12,775 nucleotides of DNA. It comes from an uncultured Coriobacteriaceae bacterium. Its GTDB lineage: Bacteria > Actinomycetota > Coriobacteriia > Coriobacteriales > Atopobiaceae. Where the stretch lies: contig URWR01000033.1 of assembly GCA_900551595.1 (NCBI GenBank), forward strand, positions 1 to 12,775. Direction: 5' to 3'. Each line of letters starts with the position of its first letter. Within the stretch, counting starts at the first letter, position 1. The notes under the pieces are model-generated. The model made no database searches, was not told the origin of the DNA, and was given only the letters and a program-made list of their open reading frames with translations. Shown one piece after another: positions 7,378 to 12,775 of this stretch. The position numbers and the translations under genes are program-made.

Positions 7378-8112
7378 TTATCGTGTTCCACGAACGTAGT
7401 CAAAAAACCAATCCCGTACAGTTCCTCGGCGAGATTGACTCACCGGTATGATGCTTCCATCATTCAATTCAAGTTCATTTACGCGATAGCGTGCAACATA
7501 ATCCAGGTTTGCGAGATAGCTTTTATGGCATCGCACAAAACTTGAAGGAAGCATATTTTCAAGAGTATCGAGTCGCAGATATGTGATGAGTTCACCATTT
7601 ACGGTATGGATATGCAATTGACGCCGATGGCTCTCCACATAACGGATGGTATGCGGCTCTATGACCACTTCATCTTGTCCTACACGAAGCCGCAAGGGCT
7701 TCTCAGCAATGTTTTTAAGCTGTAACAGCGCAGCTTCTAAGGCCTGTGTCATTCGTTCGGCCGTAACAGGCTTAAGCAAGAAGAACACATGAGGTGTTTT
7801 ATACACATCTGAATGATACGTATCATAGCCAGTTACATAAATAACCTGCGTATTGGTAGCAACGAAAAGCTTATGCACTACATCTATGCCCGTTTCAGCA
7901 GGCTCAATATTTTCATTTGATGCGGTGTCAGCAAGACGAATATCGACTAAGGCAATATCAAAGCTCGCGCCATCCAAAAGGCTTTGCTCAAGCTCAGCAG
8001 CATTTGAAAAACGCGCTGTTTCTATCTCAGAGCCATACTTGGTTGTCTGAATAATCTTGTCGAGCAAATCGAGTTGCGTGGAATCATCCTCAAGAATTGC
8101 CAAACGATACAT
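7378..8112 (-). CDS. LytTR-family response regulator (AgrA/ComE type)
   Basis: A 244-residue cytoplasmic two-component regulator. Residues 1-120 are a receiver domain: acidic pocket E8/D9/D10, phosphoacceptor Asp57 (IALVDIRL), Thr94 (YVTG) and Lys114 (FLLKPV) are all present. Residues about 138-240 are a LytTR DNA-binding domain with the typical IRYVESHRR stretch and the FVRCHKSYLANLDYV motif at 192-206. The regulator should receive phosphate from the partner kinase and bind direct-repeat sites. The ATG at 8112 is preceded by GAGG very close and a better-placed GGAGG slightly further upstream. It is divergent from the two sensor genes with 73 bp between starts, the typical layout of a dedicated pair. 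The three zinc-ribbon genes follow on the same strand after 119 bp. Family assignment is firm; the targets are not known. Confidence 0.95.
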   Translation of the reverse strand: MYRLAILEDDSTQLDLLDKIIQTTKYGSEIETARFSNAAELEQSLLDGASFDIALVDIRLADTASNENIEPAETGIDVVHKLFVATNTQVIYVTGYDTYHSDVYKTPHVFFLLKPVTAERMTQALEAALLQLKNIAEKPLRLRVGQDEVVIEPHTIRYVESHRRQLHIHTVNGELITYLRLDTLENMLPSSFVRCHKSYLANLDYVARYRVNELELNDGSIIPVSQSRRGTVRDWFFDYVRGTR

Positions 8113-8120
8113 TTACCTCT

Positions 8121-8150
8121 TCGACCTCCATGCAGCAACTACCCCATAAT
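8121..8150 (+). promoter_or_regulatory. Candidate promoter for the split sensor operon
   Basis: TCGACC (8121-8126) and CATAAT (8145-8150) are separated by 18 bp, with the -10 ending 35 bp before the ATG at 8186. The -35 is weak (4 of 6). On the other strand TATTAT at 8151-8146 could be a -10 for the response regulator, but it has no good -35. The 73-bp space must hold both promoters, so their control is probably linked. Confidence 0.3.
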
Positions 8151-8175
8151 AGAATATTGTGGTGTTGTATGCCGT

Positions 8176-8181
8176 GGGAGG
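8176..8181 (+). promoter_or_regulatory. Ribosome binding site that sets the first sensor gene start
   Basis: GGGAGG lies 4 nt before ATG 8186. The frame is open to a GTG at 8159, but that codon lacks a Shine-Dalgarno sequence, and its use would place this strong site inside the coding region. Confidence 0.7.
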
Positions 8182-8185
8182 TTAC

Positions 8186-9151
8186 ATGGATCTTTTGGTT
8201 CTCAAAGTGATAATGAAAATATCCACCCTCTTGGTAACCCTCCCATTCGTGTGGATGCAAGCCGTAGCGTTGCCTATGCGGCATCGTACAATTTTCCTTA
8301 CAGGTCAGACGCTTATTCTGACCGGCGTTACTATATTGCAAGTTATGGAGTCACCTATCGCTCCTGTTATTGCACCTTTTTCGCTGTTATTACGAGTTGT
8401 TTTGCCATGGTTTTTCTGGAAGCGTTCCTTGGGTGTACTTCCTCGGATTATTATCACCCTTGCTCCAATTCAGGGCCAAATATTACTAGAACCAATTTGC
8501 ACGATGCTTTGGAGCTTTCTGACCCAAGGTGCTCCATCCCTGTCATATTATGAAATTCAAATACACTTCGCAGCATTTCTTACTGTTCGTCTTGCTAGTT
8601 TTGTCCTTGGAGTTCTTTTTGCATGGGGCGTTACTCGCCTTACTCACCTTTGGTTACACACTTCAGATGCACAGGAAGTGTCACAGGATGCTCAAAATAC
8701 TCCGCGCGCATTCAACCATTCCGCTCATATGAGAGATGTATCTCTATTTCTTCCTTTTGTAGCAGCACAGTTTCCGAGCATGTTTGTTCTTTTGGCAATT
8801 TATCCAAGCCCTCTGATAAACAGGCCTGAAATTCTTGTTGTTGCATCAATTCTTACCGGCACCTATGTAGTGCTCGACATTCTTATTGCACGTACGTTTT
8901 ATCAGATTCGCGAAGCAGCGCGTATCGAAGCTCATGCTGAAGCGCTTTCAAACCTTATCGACGCAGAGCTGAAAGAAGCTCAAGCGCTTGAGGCGGAAAC
9001 TGCGAGAGTGTCACGTATGCGACACGATATGAGGAACCATCTGCAAGTAATACATGGCTTGCTCGACCTTGACGAAACGAAAGAGGCAGCTTCATACATC
9101 CAACGTCTACAGGAGAACACGAAAAACGAGTCTCAAAATACAGAGGAGTAA
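8186..9151 (+). CDS. Membrane sensor with phosphoacceptor-histidine (DHp) segment but no ATPase domain: first half of a split kinase
   Basis: A 321-residue protein with about seven hydrophobic helices between residues 5 and 237, similar in layout to AgrC-type sensors. A charged coiled coil (240-275) follows, then RMRHDMRNHLQVIHGLL at 277-293, the H-box of GHKL-type kinases, with His280 as the expected phosphoacceptor and conserved Asp281 and Asn284. A second short helix (EAASYIQRLQE, about 300-310) completes the dimerization domain. The protein then stops at residue 321. The roughly 130-170 residues of the catalytic ATPase domain (N, G1, G2 boxes) are missing. The next gene starts 3 bp after this stop, is a membrane protein of its own, and carries that ATPase domain. 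The start ATG 8186 is chosen for its GGGAGG. It probably senses an extracellular or membrane signal and is phosphorylated in trans by the next gene product. The regulator is divergent upstream. Confidence 0.88.
   Translation: MDLLVLKVIMKISTLLVTLPFVWMQAVALPMRHRTIFLTGQTLILTGVTILQVMESPIAPVIAPFSLLLRVVLPWFFWKRSLGVLPRIIITLAPIQGQILLEPICTMLWSFLTQGAPSLSYYEIQIHFAAFLTVRLASFVLGVLFAWGVTRLTHLWLHTSDAQEVSQDAQNTPRAFNHSAHMRDVSLFLPFVAAQFPSMFVLLAIYPSPLINRPEILVVASILTGTYVVLDILIARTFYQIREAARIEAHAEALSNLIDAELKEAQALEAETARVSRMRHDMRNHLQVIHGLLDLDETKEAASYIQRLQENTKNESQNTEE
9143..9148 (+). promoter_or_regulatory. Ribosome binding site coupling the two sensor genes
   Basis: GAGGAG lies within the last codons of the first sensor gene, 6 nt before GTG 9155, with the upstream TAA (9149-9151) inside the spacer. 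Termination and re-initiation on the same site suggest coupled, near-stoichiometric translation of the two proteins. Confidence 0.75.
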
Positions 9152-9154
9152 GCT

Positions 9155-10111
9155 GTGAGTTTATGGTCCATAGATGCTTGTGTAACCCTTATTACACTCC
9201 TTGCATCACTTCTCTTTATAGGGAGAGCACTTAAGAACACTCCCAAAAAGATGAGGTTACTATGTATGGGCTATGTCGTATGTCTTGCTGTCATTACTCT
9301 TTTTTCTTGGTTGCTCGTAGAGCACTTTGCCTTTACTCCCACGCTACTTGTTGTCACTTCAATCTGTAGCATCGTAGGAGCGTTTATAACCCCTCACCTC
9401 TTGCATCAACTTACTGACATCGAGATTCAACGCTTTCGCGCTCAGAAACTTTCCGAGTTCTACACATCTCAGCAAAACTATTTTGCTGAGATTCGCAACA
9501 AGACCAATGTTGCAACGATCATGCAAAACAACATAGATAATTTCTTGGATGAAATACACCATGCGATTGAGAAAAAAGATCTTGATTCTGCACGCACACT
9601 CATGGCGAGCGTAGACAAGGCAGTAGCGCCACCAAAAGGCTCCCTATGCGAAAGCCAAGCTCTCAATGCATTACTCACAGCCAAACAAACAGTTTGTCAG
9701 AAGTTGAATATTTCCTTGAGACTAAACGTTTCCTTATCCACCCTTCCGTGTAAGCGCGGTAATTCATCAGATGAGCTATCAGATATTGAGCTTGTTGCTA
9801 TCGTTGGCAACCTGCTTGACAATGCAATAACCGCTACTCAAAAAATGAGTGGCAACAAATACACCAGAGAAATCGTTGCAACTATTTCATACCAAGCGGA
9901 TTGTTTATTTATTGAAGTTCAAAACCCTTACGACACCACAATGAGGACAGTATACAAACGAGCACACGGACTCGATAAACACGGTTGGGGTTTAGCAATT
10001 GTAGATAGGATTGCTTCTCAACATGATGGTAAGTTTTCAGCCGAAGGCAAGCATGGCCTCTTTACTGCTCGTGTCGTCGTACCTCTCGAAGTTTCGTCAA
10101 CCCCAAAATGA
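9155..10111 (+). CDS. Membrane GHKL ATPase with degenerate DHp segment (His replaced by Asn): second half of a split kinase
   Basis: A 318-residue protein with GTG start and GAGGAG 6 nt upstream. It has about three membrane helices (8-24, 36-56, 62-82) and a helical linker (88-120) with the usual QQNYFAEIR approach to the H-box. Residues 124-146 align without gaps to the H-box region of the preceding protein: QNNIDNFLDEIHHAI against RHDMRNHLQVIHGLL. Asn125 replaces the phosphoacceptor His, Asn126 replaces Asp, while Asn129, Leu131, Ile134 and His135 are conserved. A GHKL ATPase follows: N-box GNLLDNAI (218-225, Asn219/Asn223) and G-box HGLDKHGWGLAIVDRI (271-286). ATP binding therefore looks intact, while the usual autophosphorylation site is absent. 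The predicted role is to phosphorylate His280 of the partner encoded 3 bp upstream. A hairpin terminator begins at the stop codon. Confidence 0.9.
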   Translation: MSLWSIDACVTLITLLASLLFIGRALKNTPKKMRLLCMGYVVCLAVITLFSWLLVEHFAFTPTLLVVTSICSIVGAFITPHLLHQLTDIEIQRFRAQKLSEFYTSQQNYFAEIRNKTNVATIMQNNIDNFLDEIHHAIEKKDLDSARTLMASVDKAVAPPKGSLCESQALNALLTAKQTVCQKLNISLRLNVSLSTLPCKRGNSSDELSDIELVAIVGNLLDNAITATQKMSGNKYTREIVATISYQADCLFIEVQNPYDTTMRTVYKRAHGLDKHGWGLAIVDRIASQHDGKFSAEGKHGLFTARVVVPLEVSSTPK

Positions 10112-10146
10112 AAGAGAGACGCCAGAAGATTCTGACGCCTCTCTTT
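10111..10146. terminator. Bidirectional hairpin terminator between convergent operons
   Basis: Arms AAAGAGAG...CAGAA (10111-10127) and TTCTG...CTCTCTTT (10130-10146) pair over 17 positions with two A-C mismatches inside. Short T-rich stretches lie on both sides (CTCTTTGTTTG on +, CTCTTTCATTTTG on -). It lies just after the second sensor gene stop and downstream of the - strand gene ending at 10220, so it can serve both. Confidence 0.7.
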
Positions 10147-10219
10147 GTTTGATCTCTTATCAGTAAATTCAGTGAGCTACATCTCTCAATTTCAAAAGAG
10201 GTTGCTGGTCAGCACCATA

Positions 10220-11314
10220 TTAGTCATCTGAAGACTTGCCCATTTCTTTTTGGACAATCACCCGTTGAACTTCGAAATGATCAACATCGAGCGTACTAGA
10301 ATATCCATCACTCATCTCTTTGCTCTCACCGGGATTGAAATACTGCTCCGAAAGTGGTCCACAATGAAATGCGTCGGAATTTGAAGAACCGTTTGGAACC
10401 TGTGCAAGCTCACCGTCTTTGCCAATTGCGACAACGTAAACTGATACACTACGCCACTTGTAGTCGGTGTTATTTGTAATGGTTACCGTAAGTTCTGGAG
10501 AATAGCCCGATCCGGCTGACATCTTGAGATCAACATCATATTCATCAGGTGACAAGACTGCATATTGATTTGCATCAATGAATGATCCGCCATCAACATT
10601 GACAGTAACATCACTCACGTCTTTCAACGTGTATTTCTGTGTTTCCTTGGTATAGTCGCTGGAATGCGTAGCAACAATATTATCTCTGTCCGAAGGAACA
10701 AGCGTGAATTCATTCTCACCGGGGAAGACGTAGGGAAGCGATGAGTTGCCATTTTCTGTGCTGATAACATCTAAGCCTGTCTCAGCAGTATCTTCGTCTC
10801 CATAGTTATCAAGGAAACTATACGTAGCCTCTGCACTTACACTAACATTTTGAGCGATTTGATCAGTATTGTTAGTTACCGTAAACGTAATCTCTGGCGT
10901 TTTAACTCCCTCAGTAACAACTTTTACGTCGCTCACGGTGAAGTCTTCATAACGCTTCTTGGTTGTACCGTCCGAATTCTTATCAGATGCTTCAGAATCC
11001 TCATCTCTGCTATCGGCTTTTTTGTTATCAGCCTTTTTATCGTTATCAGCTTTCTGCTCAGTCTTTTCTTTAGAAGAAGTCTGAGGGTTTCCCTGTCCAA
11101 ATACATTTGGAACAACCACAAAAGCAAGAATGGCTAGCACAGCCACCGCCGCAACAATAGCAACTATTGGAGCTGTCTTTTTCTTAGGTTTCTGTGAGTC
11201 ATTTGCAGACGAGCTGGAACCTTTTGATGAATTATTCTTTGATACGCTTGCCCCACAGTGAGAGCAAAATGTCGATTGATCTGGTATTTCTTTACCACAT
11301 TTTGGGCAGAACAT
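10220..11314 (-). CDS. Single-pass zinc-ribbon protein with two Ig-like exodomains
   Basis: A 364-residue protein. The zinc ribbon (CPKCG...CSHCG) uses Cys3, Cys6, Cys17 and Cys20, the same spacing as in the three downstream zinc-ribbon proteins. A Ser-rich then Lys-rich cytoplasmic linker (26-47) precedes one membrane helix at 48-72. A Lys/Asp-rich extracellular stalk (80-120) leads to two beta-rich repeats, about 140-235 and 274-358. Each opens with a near-identical strand (PEITFTVTNNTD and PELTVTITNNTD) followed by V-S-V and a later PGE turn, as in FxLYD-type Ig-like domains of bacterial surface proteins. RBS AGAGGAG lies about 6 nt before the ATG. It follows the 229-residue gene by 29 bp and ends at the shared terminator near 10146. 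Architecture is clear; function is unknown, with binding or anchoring at the envelope likely. Confidence 0.88.
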   Translation of the reverse strand: MFCPKCGKEIPDQSTFCSHCGASVSKNNSSKGSSSSANDSQKPKKKTAPIVAIVAAVAVLAILAFVVVPNVFGQGNPQTSSKEKTEQKADNDKKADNKKADSRDEDSEASDKNSDGTTKKRYEDFTVSDVKVVTEGVKTPEITFTVTNNTDQIAQNVSVSAEATYSFLDNYGDEDTAETGLDVISTENGNSSLPYVFPGENEFTLVPSDRDNIVATHSSDYTKETQKYTLKDVSDVTVNVDGGSFIDANQYAVLSPDEYDVDLKMSAGSGYSPELTVTITNNTDYKWRSVSVYVVAIGKDGELAQVPNGSSNSDAFHCGPLSEQYFNPGESKEMSDGYSSTLDVDHFEVQRVIVQKEMGKSSDD

Positions 11315-11343
11315 GGCTTCTCCTCTCTTTATCGGGGCCCCTA

Positions 11344-12033
11344 TTATTTCAGGGTGATAGTTGCGCCACCTTCCGGTGTAATCTTACCAGTGATAAACGG
11401 AGTTGCAGCATGAGCCAGAGTAACGGTATGTCCATCGGAGGTAGTTCCTACATCCTCTTGGTGACCTGATAAACGAGCATCAGATTGGTCGATAGCAACC
11501 GTCGTCATTGGCAATAAACCACCATCAAGACTAATAGAGAAAGTACAGTTCCCTTCTCCACCCTGTTCTTCGACTTCAAAGGAATCTTTCCAGGCCTCGG
11601 AAACGTCTACGTAGTAGTAGTCACATTCATAAGCATGTTGGGTTGTTTGCTCAGCTGATGTTGCTTCTTTGGCATTTACAGCTTCTGCTGCAGCATCATC
11701 TGTGGTAGTTGCATCTGTAGAGGCCTCGCCTTCCTCAGAGGAAGCATCTTCATCCGTAGCAGCGTCCTGATCAGCGGAATCAGTAGTAGCACTCTCTTCT
11801 TCTGGGTGCCAAATTGGATTAGTGGCACGATCGTATGCCACAAGTCCTGCAGTTCCGATGATGAGAAGACAAACACCCACCGCTATACCACTAAGAATGT
11901 AAGGTAGAAGGCTTTTTGTCTCATGTTGCGTGCCTTCATCTTTCATGTCTTGGCTCTCTGAAGTTTTTGAAACAGCAGGCATTCCTTCAGACAGCTGCTG
12001 ATCGTGAGTCTTTTTTCTTGCCAACTTAATCAT
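11344..12033 (-). CDS. Single-pass membrane protein with acidic linker and small beta exodomain
   Basis: A 229-residue protein I do not recognise as a named family. A polar cytoplasmic N-terminus (1-42, no zinc-ribbon cysteines) leads to one membrane helix at about 44-67. A Glu/Asp/Ala/Thr-rich low-complexity stalk follows (about 78-130), then a C-terminal beta-rich domain of about 98 residues with two cysteines, Cys137 and Cys163, that could form a disulfide outside the cell. The C-terminal domain resembles that of the next gene upstream: HAYECDYYYVDV against HDYENEYFSIDA, DVGTTSDGHTVTLA against DYGTTSGGLHVQVS, and both end in L/I-T-V/L-K. The AAGGAG site 7 nt before the ATG is close to the end of the upstream gene, from which it is separated by 14 bp, so the two are almost certainly cotranscribed. 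Export is inferred from topology. Confidence 0.85.
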   Translation of the reverse strand: MIKLARKKTHDQQLSEGMPAVSKTSESQDMKDEGTQHETKSLLPYILSGIAVGVCLLIIGTAGLVAYDRATNPIWHPEEESATTDSADQDAATDEDASSEEGEASTDATTTDDAAAEAVNAKEATSAEQTTQHAYECDYYYVDVSEAWKDSFEVEEQGGEGNCTFSISLDGGLLPMTTVAIDQSDARLSGHQEDVGTTSDGHTVTLAHAATPFITGKITPEGGATITLK

Positions 12034-12047
12034 GCTGCTTCTCCTTG

Positions 12048-12775
12048 CTATTTGACCGTGAGGTGGAGAAGCTGCTCAGGGTTGGACGGCTCCCCATAGT
12101 AATTGTTGTAAATTGAACTTCCGCCAGCTGTGCTCACTTGTACATGAAGGCCGCCAGAAGTAGTGCCATAGTCCATATAAGGATCGCTCGTAACATTCGG
12201 GCCAATGGTTATCGTAAAGCCGCCGCCGTTGGAGTAATACTCAGTAACCTCTTGCGTCATACCGCCTTGCCATACCAAATTGCCATTGCCATCATCCACA
12301 GGACCAGATATCCACCACGTGTAGGCTCCTCCAGATGAAGACCCTGTAAAAGCAATGTTATCCGGTGCATCAATAGAGAAGTATTCATTCTCATAATCAT
12401 GGGTAGACACGGGCTCTGCCGGAGCGGCTTCCTCTTCCGGAGCTGCCTCCTCAGCAGGTGCTTCTTCTGTCTCGGCGGGCGCTTCCTCAGATTGTTCCTC
12501 TGTAGCATCCTCTGTTGCGGCCTCAGCATCCTCTTCATCATCCGAAACATCTTCCACAACTTGCTCCTGTGCAGGTGGGTTAGGGTTGAATACCTGCGTG
12601 TAGATAAGGTAGGCAGCAGAAGCAAGGGTGGCCAGTGCCAGGATAACGATGACTACGATAAGTGCCATAGGCATGCGGCGGCGGCTTCGATGCCGCGCTT
12701 GACCTGCCTGAGTTTGTAAGTTTCCCTGTGATTGCTCAACATCCTCATTGATGTCTTGACCTGCATTGGCTTCTT
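12048..12775 (-). CDS. Single-pass membrane protein with Glu/Ala-rich stalk and beta exodomain (5' end outside window)
   Basis: The frame is open to the right edge, so the gene is partial. The first in-frame ATG (12674) falls immediately before the membrane helix and has no Shine-Dalgarno sequence. At least 33 more in-frame residues lie upstream (EANAGQDINEDVEQSQGN..., then the basic RHRSRRR), which supports a start beyond 12775. A zinc ribbon may be encoded there, as in the neighbours, but it is not visible. From the 12674 methionine: membrane helix about 3-26, a stalk of about 55 residues made almost only of Glu, Ala, Asp, Thr and Pro, then a beta-rich domain from HDYENEYFSI to the end. The C-terminal domain is paralogous to that of the downstream 229-residue protein. 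It is the first visible gene of the 12775-10220 operon. Confidence 0.82.
   Translation of the reverse strand, partial: EANAGQDINEDVEQSQGNLQTQAGQARHRSRRRMPMALIVVIVILALATLASAAYLIYTQVFNPNPPAQEQVVEDVSDDEEDAEAATEDATEEQSEEAPAETEEAPAEEAAPEEEAAPAEPVSTHDYENEYFSIDAPDNIAFTGSSSGGAYTWWISGPVDDGNGNLVWQGGMTQEVTEYYSNGGGFTITIGPNVTSDPYMDYGTTSGGLHVQVSTAGGSSIYNNYYGEPSNPEQLLHLTVK

Noticed and set aside
8159..8185. Upstream GTG 8159 as start of the first sensor gene
   Set aside because: It has no ribosome binding site, whereas ATG 8186 has GGGAGG 4 nt upstream.
8186..10111. The two sensor genes as one kinase gene broken by a frameshift
   Set aside because: The second gene begins with its own ribosome binding site, its own membrane helices and its own degenerate H-box. 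Joining the frames would give a protein with two membrane domains and two DHp segments, so a simple frameshift does not explain it.
10204..10219. Second terminator just after the stop of the Ig-like protein gene
   Set aside because: The short GGTGCT/AGCAACC stem is imperfect with a bulge; the hairpin at 10111-10146 is a better candidate.
12399..12719. Cysteine- and leucine-rich open frame on the + strand
   Set aside because: It is the antisense of the Glu/Ala-rich stalk of the - strand gene; repeated GAG/GCT-type codons read backwards give Leu, Ser and Cys runs. It has no independent coding evidence.
1..12775. CRISPR array, transposon or prophage
   Set aside because: No regularly spaced repeats, terminal inverted repeats, transposase, integrase or phage-like genes were found on reading both strands.

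Overview
The window looks like a chromosomal segment of a Gram-positive actinobacterium, most likely class Coriobacteriia (Atopobium/Olsenella/Lancefieldella-like). This is an inference from moderate GC, strong AGGAGG-type ribosome binding sites, GTG starts, tRNAs with an encoded CCA, and several single-pass membrane proteins with an N-terminal zinc ribbon. No single gene proves the genus.

Layout. (1) 1-423, + strand: the 3' end of an iron-sulfur L-serine dehydratase gene, convergent at 8 bp with a UPF0104/flippase-like membrane protein (432-1679, -). (2) 1680-2280: an intergenic region with a perfect palindrome, a candidate promoter, tRNA-Gln(CUG), tRNA-Glu(CUC), an intrinsic terminator and an unexplained perfect hairpin. 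(3) 2280-7258, -: three genes for proteins that start with the same four-cysteine zinc ribbon (C3, C6, C17, C20). They are a four-helix membrane protein with a SHOCT-like tail, a single-pass protein with a large exodomain, and an 854-residue protein carrying two tandem beta-propeller-like halves. (4) 7378-8112, -: a LytTR response regulator, divergent from two + strand sensor genes (8186-9151 and 9155-10111). (5) 10220-12775, -: a second run of surface proteins. One has the same zinc ribbon and two Ig-like exodomains. The other two are paralogous single-pass proteins with acidic linkers, the last cut by the right window edge.

The most unusual feature is the sensor pair. The first protein has about seven membrane helices and a complete AgrC/GHKL-type phosphoacceptor segment with His280, but it ends about 40 residues later with no ATPase domain. 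The second has about three membrane helices, a dimerization segment that aligns without gaps to the first but has Asn125 in place of the histidine, and an intact GHKL ATPase. The sequence therefore suggests a kinase split into two membrane proteins, one carrying the phosphate-accepting histidine and the other the catalytic domain. They would work as a heteromer and phosphorylate the divergently encoded LytTR regulator.

The two flanking zinc-ribbon/exodomain clusters surround this system. A plausible but unproven model is that the split two-component system controls these envelope proteins; a short direct repeat upstream of the propeller gene is a candidate regulator site.
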